From: Bimastos eiseni
Lineage: Eukaryota; Annelida; Clitellata; Crassiclitellata; Lumbricidae
DNA: 64,000 nt
Reading direction: 5' to 3'
NCBI GenBank assembly: GCA_959347315.1
Contig: OY365806.1
Span: 55,209,116-55,273,115, forward strand
Below the pieces are notes generated by a model. It saw only the letters and a list, made by a program, of their open reading frames with translations. It was not told the origin of the DNA and made no database searches. Positions 22,301 through 34,200 of this stretch are shown here, piece after piece. Positions within the stretch are counted from its first letter, which is position 1. Every line of letters begins with the position of its first letter. Made by a program: the position numbers and the translations under genes.

Positions 22301-23601
22301 TATTTTTATTTATCTGGTGCAACTTGAAGCAAAATAGACATAACTCAATCGAGATGAGCCTGGTATACGGCCGAAAACAAGCACAAAGGACATCCCACAA
22401 CCCCCATCCTCTATTTTGAGAATGCATGTAGAAAGAATGGAGGAGATCACGATTCTAGAAATGTGTCAGGAACAGAGGCAGCAATCCCGGGGAGGTCGAG
22501 GGGGACAAGTCCAACCACCTTTTGCAAGGACGGGACACATCAAACGTTTGTCCCCCCACATTTCGCGCCCATCTCACTAGGTGTCTCCCCATCTGTCAAA
22601 CGAGATCGCCGCCTCTGGTCTGGAAACCAACTTAAGAGACTGTTTGGTAGAAGTTCTTTCAACAACTCTCGGTGCTTAGCTCTATCAGTCTATCTGTAGG
22701 TGCGTTTTGTTTGACTAACTTTTTTATATTCTATATTGACTTAATTCAATTTTTGCTCTATGTTGACTAGAGCACGTTCCTCTGCAAAGAGACACAACTC
22801 TCTAAATAAAGAAGGAAATTTTTGCTCTTCGCGCGTTTGGAAACTTTTTTAGGCCTACTCCAACTTTAAAACGCTGCCGGCTCCACTGGCCCCTTGTCGG
22901 CAATTTCACAAAAGGAAAGTAATTCTCGATCTGTAGGCCCTACGCTTAAAATTCCAACAAATATTTCACCAACAATTAGTTGACGAAAAATAATGATTAA
23001 TGGACCAAAAGCCAACGAATGCTAACTAAATGTTATTGTTCGCGCATTGTACTTGGTCAAATATAAGTTGGATTGATAACAATAATGCCTGCATATCCAG
23101 CTTCTGCTTCAGCAAGAACTATTTTTATCAATTCGAGTTCTACACTTAAGCAAATATTCTTTTCAATAATTCAACTTTTATTTCAGCAGGCATTATATTC
23201 ATCTAAATAGCATCTGTTTTGGAAGATAGTCGTTCACCAATCCAATTTCTATTCCAGCATCATTAATAATTATCATCAATCCAACTTCTATTTTAACAAA
23301 TACAGTACGTGGACCATTGTGCGCGCACCATTTGTCGTCGACTTATGTTAGTGATCTGCTTTTGCAATCTTTGGTTCTTAACTGTTGACACTAGGTCCAG
23401 GCACTTCTTTTTTACACTTTAAACGCTGCATGGTTCCAATCAATGCGAATTAGAATTGGAAAACTTTAGCAGCTGTTAGATTAGGATTAGCTGCTTGTCA
23501 AATCGATTTATAAAATCTAATTTGCTGGTTAGCAGGATGATTAGTTTCCCATCTCCGCCATCTATGGTCTAACAATTCATCTATTCATTTTTGCATAACA
23601 G
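19386..23601. other. Intergenic, no gene recognised
   Basis: About 4.2 kb. It includes C- and G-rich runs (20430-20515), an ACGTACGT cluster (21682-21708) and a degenerate repetition of ATTCAACTTCTATTTCAGCA-like words (23090-23310). Open frames at 21987-22699 lack recognisable motifs. Confidence 0.5.
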
Positions 23602-24196
23602 ATCCCCGGCAGCGACCTAATGAAGGAAGTGATCAGTGCCATGTTCGAACGCAAGGTGGCGCCAGGCGAGCACGTGATCCGACAAGGCGACGACGGCGAC
23701 AACTTCTACGTCATCGAGAACGGTATCTTTGATGTGTTCATCCGTCGCGAAAGCGATCAGAGCCAGAAGGTCCTCCAGTCCGACGGTCGTGGCAGTTTCG
23801 GTAAGCTTGTCCTCATGTACAACATGCCTCGGGCAGTGTCGGTGGTGGCCGTGACCCAAGGGACCCTCTGGGCCATGGATGTCCTTCACAACGCCTTTCG
23901 GAAGCGCAAGATGTACGAGCAACTGCTCCAGTCCTTAGACGGTTACGAGCGGATGACTCTGGCAGACGCCTTTGTGTCGAGGTCCTACGACGACGGGCTG
24001 TGTATCATCCGACAGAGGGACGGGTAAGCGGATGGCATGTTCTTCGTCGAGTGGTGTGACGTGCGGGTAACGATCTACGACCAAGACGAGGAGAAGGTCG
24101 TTTCGAGACCGACGAGTGGAATGTACTTCGGAGAAATGGCCGTGCTCGAGAACAAAGAGAGGTCGACCATCGTCTACGCCGTCGGAAGAGTCAAGG

Positions 24197-24935
24197 CAGA
24201 GGCGCGTTTATAGAAGACGGGGCCCTAGACGCAAATATTTTTGGGGCCCTTCTGTATTTGTACACTAGAGCTGAGTCTGAGAGGACGTCTTTAAATGTCG
24301 TCACGCACCTATTGGACCCTTGGAGGGTCTTCATCTGTGACGATTTGTGACGAAGGGAAGTCTGAGATATGTGACGTCGCGTCATCACATCAAATATCGA
24401 AATACGCAACTTAATTTTAAAATTTTACTCAATTAAGCAGTGATTTTTATTCATTCGGGGGTCCCTGAGATGTTATTTTGAATTAAATGTTTTCATTCAT
24501 TTGTGGCTCCCTGAGATGTTATTTTGTATGAAATGTGTGCATTCATTTGGGGGCCCCTGAGATGTTATATTTAATGTTTTCATTCATTTGGGGGCCCTGA
24601 GATGTTATTTTGTCTGAAGTGTTTTCATTCATTTGGGGGCCCCTGAAATGTTATCTTGCATTTAATGTTTTCATTCATTTGGGAGCCCTTGTGTTGTTAT
24701 TTTAATAAACGTTTTCATTCATTTGGGAGCCCTGAGATGTTTTTTATTAAATGTTTTAATTCTGTTGGGGCCTCTGAGATGTTATTTTGCCTGAAATAAA
24801 TGTGTTCATTCATTTGGGAGCTCCTGAGATGTTATTTTGTATTTAATGTTTTCATCATTTGGGGCCCCTTGAGATTTGGGGGCCCTAGGCGTGCGCCTAG
24901 TGCGCCTAGTGCGCCTATAGGTAAACGCGCCACTG
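24197..24935. mobile_element. Non-autonomous hAT element inside the PKA-R pseudogene
   Basis: The left end reads CAGAGGCGCGTTTATAG. The reverse complement of the right end reads CAGTGGCGCGTTTACCTATA. Flanks are AGTCAAGG (24189-24196) and AGTCAATG (24936-24943), an 8-bp target duplication with 7 of 8 matches. CAG-type ends and 8-bp duplications are hallmarks of hAT. PKA-R homology ends and resumes at these borders. There is no transposase; the inside is mostly a tandem array. Confidence 0.88.
24445..24890 (+). repeat. About ten 44-bp tandem units inside the hAT element
   Basis: Units contain CATTCATTTGGGGGCCCCTG and AGATGTTATTTTG followed by a variable AAATGTTTT. They vary in length from about 38 to 50 bp. 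Sub-terminal arrays like this are common in hAT MITEs. Confidence 0.85.
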
Positions 24936-25095
24936 AGTCAATGGGGCTTTCCTGAAGAGGGAGTGCTTCGAACGGCTGCTCGGAGCGTGCCTGGACGCCA
25001 TGACAAGAAACACGATGGCCTACCAGAAGAGCAGCTTCTTACCGGGTTCGAACATGATCGATACTCAGTTCGTGACACATAACGCCGAACAATAA

Positions 25096-26134
25096 TTATT
25101 AATTATTAAAGAGGTCGTGTGATTTGTGATAATAGTGATCGAACCCGGTGCCCCAGAGATTGAGGTCAAGCTTCGATCGATTGGGCTTTGCGCCCCAACA
25201 TCTTGTCCACCATTTCCCAGTTATTAAATTTCTAGAGCGCCGTAACACAGTTAAAGATACCGTACAGCCACAAACGTTGCAAGTCAGGATTATGTCTCAC
25301 GTTTTCACGCTGTTACCAAACTGAGAAATATAACGCCCTAAATGACAAGTACTGGGGCGAATGTCCCTGTTGTCCCTATGGAGTCGGCGCCTATGGCCTA
25401 CACTACTATACCAAGCACTGACAGGTAAACGTACTGTAGGCCTACAGGCCTAGGCCTACCAATACATGCAGTCACTATAAGAAAAGTTGTGCACGATACT
25501 TGCCTTGTGAGTTGGCTATCTAAGGCACCAATACATCAAAGCGCCCAGATTTCAGTCGGGAAGCACCTTTTTTCTCGCATTCCAATGAAGGAGACTTATG
25601 CCTGTAAAGGAAACGATCCACATTTTTAATAACTGCCGACAATCGTCGCAATAGTCAACGGCAAGCCATAGGCCCTATAAGATTTTTTATTTATTCAGTA
25701 AAATTTTAAGCAGTGTTTCATTGGTGTCATTAAATTGCTTAAAGCTTCAGACAGCTTTTACATCTAGATTAGGCCTATACGCTTACCTCCTAGTGCTATG
25801 ACTTTTGAACAAACTTCGTTTTCCATTAAAACGAGGCTGCTGCAAAACTTGCCACACTTGTATATAGCGCTAGGCTGCGTGTCAAAAGTCTCTGCCAATG
25901 AGAGCATGCGGCCCGCGGACTGTTCGCTTTACGATGATGGCTAATGTAAGAGATCTCAATCTCGAGCTTGTGCAATGTGCATGGACCCTAAAAGACTGGG
26001 CGTCCATTCAAACGTATGAACGGCGGTGAGGGATGGGACAAATGCATGATGAGAAATGGCGAGGCCATATAAATAATGGCAGTCTCATCCTTGTCATGGA
26101 TATGCATCGTAAAATAAACTTATCACACACACAC
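25096..26134. other. Intergenic, no gene recognised
   Basis: No supported gene or named repeat. AGGCCTA words are clustered at 25436-25460. Confidence 0.5.
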
Positions 26135-26145
26135 GCAAACAAACG

Positions 26146-26198
<53 letters not shown>

Positions 26199-26217
26199 AC
26201 ACACACACACACACACA

Positions 26218-26273
<56 letters not shown>

Positions 26274-26290
26274 GACAAACACACACACCC
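26135..26290. repeat. (CA)n-(CT)n-(CA)n compound microsatellite
   Basis: CA dinucleotides flank a pure CT block at 26220-26253. Open frames on both strands are products of the repeat. Confidence 0.97.
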
Positions 26291-26961
26291 CACGCACACA
26301 ATAAAATCTTACTAACTTAGCTGGGATAAATTAGTTTGCATCAAAATAAAAATTAATAGTCTTAATACCCATTTTGGCGCCACCTTCTAAATTGGCGGAC
26401 ATGTGCCCCTCTGGCGACGCCTCAGCCAGCATATACTTTTATATAATGATCTGGAGAAAAAAAATGGAGGGTTTTCGTTGGGTTGGCTCGCGCGTACTAG
26501 CTGTAACTGTACTTGTGCTCTAGGCTTGATTGGTGAATGTCGAGGGGGAGGAGTGGAGGTATATAAAATATATATATAGCTGTTGAACAACATGCGTGGG
26601 GGCTGTGTAAAATGGAGAAAAGGAGTTTGGCATCTGCTATGTTGGCAAGTAAGCTATTGTTCTAGGAATCTATGTAATCTAAGCATAGTATGGTACACGT
26701 TTTTCTTAGGATTTTTTTTATAGTATCCAAGCCCGGTTGAGTGACATTCAACGATAAAAGTAGCTAGAATTAATGACATACCAGTAAATATTTTTATATA
26801 ATGATCTGGGGAAAATTATTAGGTTGGCTTGTCGACGACTTTGCGATTTACAGCATCTTATTCATTCACTTACTCGCGTCTGTTCCGGACATGGAACAGC
26901 GTTTATTATCTAACATCCTCCGAATAATTATACGTTGAACAGATGCTCGTTGTGCCTATGA

Positions 26962-27124
26962 ATTGGCTGTAACAGCGACGTCTATTGGCTTTGCTTAGAA
27001 GACGCTCGCTGATTGGCTACTGTAAATTTAAATATCATCTGAGTGCTTCGAGGCAAATTTAAATGTCGCTGCGTACGATTAATGGAATTCTTTGAGGGAA
27101 TTGTTACGCCTTCCGCCATATTTC
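26962..27124 (+). promoter_or_regulatory. Candidate promoter: three inverted CCAAT boxes plus YY1/ETS-like site
   Basis: ATTGGCT occurs at 26962-26968, 26984-26990 and 27012-27018, and CTTCCGCCATATTT at 27110-27123 matches an ETS core joined to a YY1 site on the minus strand. Clusters of closely spaced inverted CCAAT boxes bound by NF-Y are known from cell-cycle promoters. The cluster lies 1.2 kb before the PIF1 ATG. A 5'-leader exon joined to an acceptor at 28220-28221 (TTTATTTTAG) would connect them. This link is inferred. Confidence 0.35.
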
Positions 27125-28265
27125 TTGTCAGTGTCGGTAATGCTACTAATCACAGAAATATCAGAATTTGTAAAGTGCTACGCGAAAGTTATTCATGGAG
27201 GAAAGTTTTTATCTATAGTATTGCGTCCGAGTCCTCGAGTCTCTCGATCGGCGACCCTCAAAATTCCCCGAAATGAGCGAAAGTGCAATATTCCCGAGAA
27301 CAATTTTCTACCTAGCATCTGAATCCTGAGAACCAGTTTCAATGTGACAAGTTTGCCGATTTTTTCCCCACGATATGGCAAACTTACCTCTAATAATCAA
27401 GCATGCTCTTTATTCATTCAAGCTGACAAGTACACAATATGGTTACAAGTCATAGTACGAGTGTATGATTACAAGTTATCACAGTAGTCGAATTTAACTA
27501 TATCATAGCCATGAAAGGCGCCCATCACGTATTATTGCAAATTTTTTTGACACCACTTGGCGAATTACAAGCCCAGTCGGCTTTTGGGGCGATATTAAAG
27601 GTAGCCCTAGTGAAGTATTGGGCGAATGTACTGGGTGTTGTTTGGTATCTGTTTGGCATGCTTCACCTGATGATTGGAAGGTTCCAAGTTTCCAAATGAT
27701 GACTCTAATCCTTACCATCACAATGCCAGTAAACTCACCCTATCCAACTCACGATGCTCAACCTTATCATGAAAAACCATCGCAATGCCTGGCTATATAT
27801 AAGCACCCCACTACCTTTGGGAGAGTAGTGGGCATTGATTTTGGGTCTGTGTCGATCTTCTACTCCTCACGCCAGAATGTTACAAATGCTCCATCAACCC
27901 CCCCCCCCCCATAGATGATACAGATGACAATATAGATCATGTCAGATTAGTATAAGATTATGAGTATGCCAGTGGACATGATACGCAGTGGTTGTCATTG
28001 CAAGAATCTGAAGTTGAGGTATCACAAACCAAATGATTTCTTTAATCTGCACACAGATCCATTCTTAAGTGATCAAATATGTCATTATGAAATGCACACA
28101 ATAGCTTGAAAATGTTATATTTGCTATCAACACTTGTGAACATAACTTGGCATGAGTTAGAAAACCATGTTTTTATTTTTTATAGCTGTTAAACTTATCC
28201 TATATTTGGTGTTTATTTTAGTTTTAAAGAAGCACGAAAAGAAGACCTTGTGAGGCGTGACCATA
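27125..28265. other. Putative PIF1 5' leader / first intron
   Basis: No coding region supported. It holds a C11-13 run near 27898 and a possible leader donor GTCGGTAATG near 27136. The short open frames at 27511-27914 show no conserved motifs. Confidence 0.35.
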
Positions 28266-31200
28266 ATGGCGCAAAGTTTTAATGAATTAACCTGCTCAGT
28301 AACGACTGAATATCTTAGAGATTCCGGTGAAGTTCAGAAGAAGTGCGTCTATCATGATATTTTGCTTGTACTTGGGCGCAATGAATTCTTGGATATCTTG
28401 CTTCGGTTAGACACTGGGAAACAGATAATTGTACTAACCCTAAAAGATGCTGTTGTGTATCATAGGTTTGCAAAGGAAGGCAAAGCCACAATTAAAATTG
28501 CAAAACCAAGTATGAATGTCATGATTTCAAATTGTCCTCCAGATCGACTCACAGTATTCATAAAAACGCTTCTGATGAAATTGGGACACACGAAACAAAA
28601 TAAGACCGTATTTACAGGCCTTCAGAGATTGACATCTGGTCTGCCACGTCAGTTTACTGACATCAGTCCACTGACAGCGAAAGACGTGAACACAGTACGT
28701 GAACAGAGAGTTAAACTGGAGAGCAACAATTGTTTAACACCGAGAGTAGGCAAGCGAAAAAGAGAAACAGAGCAAGATAAAGAAAACGTAGTTTCGGATG
28801 TTAAGGTAAAAACATTTATATTCTTATGCCTTGTTCTTTTGATAACTACTTAAAATTGTGCTTTCAGCTCTATTTCCCCTTTTGGAATATGGAGCAGCTT
28901 TTGTTTTCATTTGTAATGGAGATGCTATTTATTGTTATTGAAGTTTTGAATGAGCTTAATTTAATGTCGATTCTGTTTATCCATTGTACTTGATAAGTTT
29001 TAGTAGGCCTATATGTACTTGTAAATATGTTTCCAACCTTTATTTTTATTGTACCTCCAAACTAAAAAAACTATTGGTGTGCATACCCCTAACAGAAAAA
29101 AACCTCTTAGAAACATTCTTTGGTAATTTAATTAATTAGAATTGACAATAGATTATTAGAATTAGAATAGTGGTTAAAATAATTATTGTGAATTTATTTT
29201 GCTAAATTTATTGTATTAAGATAATTATTATTGTTCAATGAACACAAAAAATTTATTTAATTTAAAATTCTCTTATTTTAGTTCCCATCTTTTTGACTAA
29301 CAATGAAAATAGGCTAATAGTCAAGTCAACATGGAAGTTTAATCATCATAATGTGAGCATGGGGTTTGCTTAGATTTGTACAATTCTGCAATATCAGGCT
29401 TCATGAGTGTCAATTGTAGACTTGAGTCTGGCTCAAGTTCAAGTTTCGATCTGTATTTGTTTTTTATCGCAAGCATCTTAGAGAAGCCAATTTAACAGAG
29501 ATATGACATAGTAAAGGGAATCAAAAATTTCACAGCTCTGTCAGAAAGCTAATTCATATATTTTCTGCTCTTCTTTTAAGCCACAAATTACTCAGCAAGT
29601 CTTTGTTGAATTTACTCCTTAATCGACCATCTCTTGAAAGCTCAATGAATTGATCTCTTTTCTTGGGAGGAAATTCAGCTCTGGCAATGCAACCTCGGGA
29701 AATGGATTTCTTATCTTTTCTTGCATGTGTGGCAGCAGCTGGCGTATCACTGGTCGGGAGCCGCTGTTCTATGTCATTCCCTCCTGTGACTTGTACAGTG
29801 TACACTCATTGATTCAGTCTGTACAGCAAACATTCAAACATTCTTGTATTTTATTTTCAAAATTAACTCAGCATTATCATTGTGTGGCTACTTTGAGCTT
29901 ATCAGCCAACCATAAACTGCAGACCATTATGTCTACCAATATTTGCAGAGCCTTCCTCCCTTATAACCTCTGCTCTTAGATAATGTTCACTTGCATAGAT
30001 CTGAGTTTTGTGACCGCAATTGCTATGATGCTATTTCTGTATTTATCAAGCATGGTTATCTAACGATAGACATCAGTCAATAGTTGTGAGGGATCATGAA
30101 CGAGGAAGGGAACCTGGTGTAAACCCTTGTGCTCGATTTTGCCCATTTATTAACAGAGCATTTCCCAAACTGTGTTCCGCGGAGCCCTAGGGTTCTGTGA
30201 GGTAACGACAGAGGTTCCGTGAAAAACTTTCAGTGTGAACAGATTTTCTTACAAGTTTTTATATCGGTCACTTCATAAAATCTATAAAGTGTCCTATTAT
30301 ATTCTAGCTTGCAAACTGGAGATATCAATACAAATAATTTGATGTAGGCCTAATGCTGTAAGTTTTAACAAAAGTGTTTTGTGAAATAATATTTTAGCAG
30401 CATTTTGAATTTGTTATAGTTAAATATCAGCAAACTAAATTTGCCAAAAGAAAAACAAAAGCTTTAGGCATAAACATATAAAAACTTGGCCGTATATTTG
30501 CCTCTTTTGTGATGCAGTTTAGGCCTACTTCGTAAGTTTGTCTACGAATAATCTTAAAACAATTTGAAATAAATTACACGAATTTTCCATATGGATACTT
30601 TTTGCTTAACATATGCTTATAACTTAATATGGAAAAGAGGTAAAATCTTAGTGTAGCGGCATAAGTTACCAATGTTAATAAATAAGGTCATAAATAATTC
30701 TACATGGCTAATCAGGTTAAGCATCGTTAGCATTGGTAATAGAAGCGAGATTGGTGAAAAGTCTGTTTAACTGTGAGCTGGGTTTTAGGGCATAACCGGA
30801 AATCGCCTCGGACATTCGCCTTGGCCGAATATTGGACTATTCGGAAGTATTCGCCTCGGCAAATATTGCGCTCGCAAATAGCTAAAAATAACTTTTTATG
30901 AAAAAATAATTTTTTTTTAAAATAATATTTTTTCATCAAATAAATTTAGGACTAACGGATTTACTTTTTGATAAATTAAACAAGAACTTAGCATTCCATT
31001 GAATTTTCTTTAAAATAATTATGTTAATTTATATATTTTAATTACTTTTTGTTGCATTCCCCAAGTGGCAACCAAATCAGTAATTTTCCTGCTTGAATTG
31101 GCTTCATGCACATTCCGATAAACATTTAAAAACTGGCCGTATTTTTGCCTATTTTGTGATGTAGTTTAGCCCTACTTCGTAAGTTTGTTTACGAATAATC

Positions 31201-34200
31201 TTAAAACAATTTGAAATAAATTACACGAATTTTCCATATGGATACTTTTTGCTTAACATATGCATATAACTTAATATTAGAGAGTAAAGACGTTGATAAC
31301 TTCATATTTCAAATTTTATAGCAAGGTTTTACATTTTTTTCACAAATGATAAATATATTGCTATAGCCTAGAGTGCGACGATGTGCTATATGAAGGATAT
31401 TGCTATAGACTCTGCATTGACCATAGATAGTTCTTCATAGCTGTGCATGTGGCAGTTAATTACACTTTGCCTACTGATGGTACTCACCGCCAGTTGCTGA
31501 CCAGATTTGCTGCTACTATTCGGTTTGTACCCGGATCCGGCAAATAGTGCATCCAAATACTCGGATTTGGTACTCGGTGGAAATTATCTACTCGGTTTAT
31601 GAAAAATTTTCTTTTTAACTGGGAGATGGATTGATGAAACAAATCATGCTTCAATGGAAGCTGGATGGATGAAAAATTTTGCTCAAATGGATGTTGAATT
31701 GACGAAAAGATGTCATTTTTATGCAACGATGAAAAGATGCAATTTAGAAAAGAATTGTGCGTAGGCCTAAATAGAGGCTGGATAGAACTGAGAATTTTAC
31801 TTGACGTGGAACCTTTCTCATTATTACCGCTTCTCTTTTGGTGGAAATCCTTTCATCATTTTCGCTTCCATTTAAGCAGAAATCTCAACATTAATCCAAA
31901 AAAGATTGGCCTGACTTGATTGAAGTTGTTACAGATGGTCATAGGCTAAGCATTATTAATTAACTATAGTATATACTCGACTATAAGTTGAGAAATTTAA
32001 GACTATTTCAGGATGGCAAAATAGGTCTTCGACTTATTCTCGAGAGACAAACTAATTGGAGATTTTCGGACCGAATATTGAAAATTGCGAAACATTATTT
32101 GATTTCACGTGGAATGACTCTTCTAACTGGCACTATATTTCACAGAGAAATCCGCCGAACTTCTCCGCAGAAAGACAGCAGATATCAAGCTATACCTCTC
32201 GATTTATGATGGCCATATGTATTAATATTGATCTGCTCATAGTAAAATATATATTTCGAGGAGAAATCCACCAAACTTCTCTGCCAACGGACAGCAGATA
32301 TCAAGCTATGCCTCTCGATTTGTCACTCGTTTTTGATTTTATGGGCTTATATTCGAGCCGTCAATTTTGGATGTTATTTTTGTCCAAAATTGCACTTCGA
32401 CTTAATACGTGAATCGACTTATAGTCGAGTATATACGGTACTTCCATTCCATTAAAATCGATGTTATTACTGCATTTGCAAAGTAAATGACCATTTCTTG
32501 TAGGAAGTCCAGTGTTGCAAGTCACTGCGAATGAAGCTTAATTGTGAAATGAAGATTCAACCTAGTCCATTGCTAAGTGTTGTCAGCCCTGAACAACGAA
32601 ATGTTTTGAATGCTGTGCTAAGTGGATCTAATCTCTTCTACACTGGCAGTGCTGGGACAGGAAAGTCCTTCTTACTCAAGCGAATTTTAGGTAATGTAAG
32701 ATTTGTCATATTTGTACAACTATTTCAGTGTGTCTGTATTAAAGCATTTGACTATGCCCTTGCATTGTAACAAGCACTGTTTGTTAATGTGAATTGTCTG
32801 CATGCTGTTTGCCGTTATGATGAGTATTGCTTCTCATACGTTACAGTCCCACTTGCACTGAAGGCACTGATTAATATTCACAGCTGGCACAGGAGGGGTG
32901 TATGGGTGGTAACCTAACCAAGGATGGCACCTGAAAATGTGTTGAGCTGTTTTTTTTTTAAACTGCAAATTTGTCAGTGAAAGATTTGCAGGAAACATGA
33001 GTGAAACATGAATTATAGTGTGTTGCTGTGCATTATGTTAGTGCAAAATTAGGAGATCTGTGAGGACTGCAGAATGTCTGTCAGCCTCATATGGCTTCAA
33101 ATAGTCACATTCCTGTGAGATATTGGAAATTCGGACAATGTATTAGAAAGCTGAGTTCAGAGAAATGAAATTCGACAACAAAATTGAAAGCTGAGTTCAG
33201 ATAAATGAAATTCGACAACGAGTTTAGTGTTGTATCGGATCAGAGTGAAAGTGTTTATTAATTTGGTGAAAACCACATTTTTGGAAACAAATATCAAAAA
33301 GTTATGATTTGAAGTTATTATAATTTAATTCCCTCGTGTAAATTAAATGAATTTGTTATTTTCTAAATATGTGATGTACAAAATTTATCAATGCTGGACT
33401 TTTCATTGAAGGTGCCTTGCCTCCTAAATACACTTTTGTCACTGCAAGCACGGGTGTGGCCGCTTGCCATATAGGAGGAACGACACTGCATGCTTTTGCC
33501 GGTGAGTTTTCCAGTAGCTACTATGCTATGAATATGAACTGTTGTTCATCTTGATTAGTGTTGATGAAAGACTGATAGTTCTAATCATGATTTAAAGTTC
33601 AAAGTTGTGGTGGAGGTGGAGGTAATTCTGTTGGACAACATGTTTGTTCGCCAAAGTATGGTAAAGGCAGATGGCAACCAATACTATGCTCATGGAAATA
33701 TATATTACGCAAAATTCTAGTTACAGCTTAGCCATATACATGTCATGCCAGAAATGGTAAATGCTGCCACTAAAAAAATTGAGAACTGAGGAGTGTTCAC
33801 TGAGCCAAGGAAACCATTTATAAGTTTCTTTTATTGCTGTTGAATTTGTGTTTTCAAATAGTTACCTATTTTTTGATTGCAACATAATATTGCTGTTTGT
33901 GTGACTAATGTTAAATGTTAAAATGATTTGACTGATCTGAGATACATTTGAGTTTCTGTGGCAAACAAGCAATGGTGGAATGGTTCTCAAATGACTCTAT
34001 AACTTCAATATATTATTTTCAATGCATAAACAATGTGATATTGAAGTGTTGGTATCATTCTGCTTGATCATTAAATCCTCAGCTGCCAAAGTTTGACCAC
34101 TGCTGCTGAAATACATGCATTTCACCAAAGATCAAATTTTGTGTGGGATGCTAGCCATATAGGAGGAACAGCGGGAAAAAATTTAACAACTGAACAGTTT

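Larger units (their letters stand above)
23602..25095 (+). pseudogene. Protein kinase A regulatory subunit pseudogene
   Basis: Two cyclic-nucleotide-binding domains of a PKA regulatory subunit on one continuous stretch. Domain A (from 23620) shows [27 protein letters not shown] and PRAVSVVAV. Its cAMP-binding FGEL is changed to FGKL, replacing the Glu that contacts the ribose. A TAA stop at 24025-24027 interrupts the start of domain B, but homology continues in the same frame (ADGMFFVE, GMYFGEMAVLENKERS). A 739-bp hAT element interrupts it at 24197-24935. The C-terminal helix region resumes at about 24944 (KRECFERLLGACLDAMTRN) and ends at TAA by 25095. An AG acceptor-like site lies at 23600-23601, but no upstream exons were found. 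The continuous, GC-richer coding in AT-rich DNA suggests a partial retrocopy or a stranded gene fragment. Confidence 0.9.

Noticed and set aside
21987..22699. Three overlapping plus-strand frames of 71-92 codons
   Set aside because: No domain, repeat or splice support; composition resembles surrounding intergenic DNA.
24021..24032. GGGTAAGCG as a splice donor in the PKA-R copy
   Set aside because: It fits the donor consensus, but domain B homology continues in the same frame immediately after TAA, so a nonsense codon explains it better.
26008..26320. Two open frames with CVCVCV and [12 protein letters not shown] peptides
   Set aside because: Pure translation of the CA/CT microsatellite.
26557..26650. 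TATATAAAA followed by ATGGAGAAAAGG and a GTAAGC donor, as a first exon
   Set aside because: Attractive layout, but only 12 codons, with no second exon in phase and no recognisable product.
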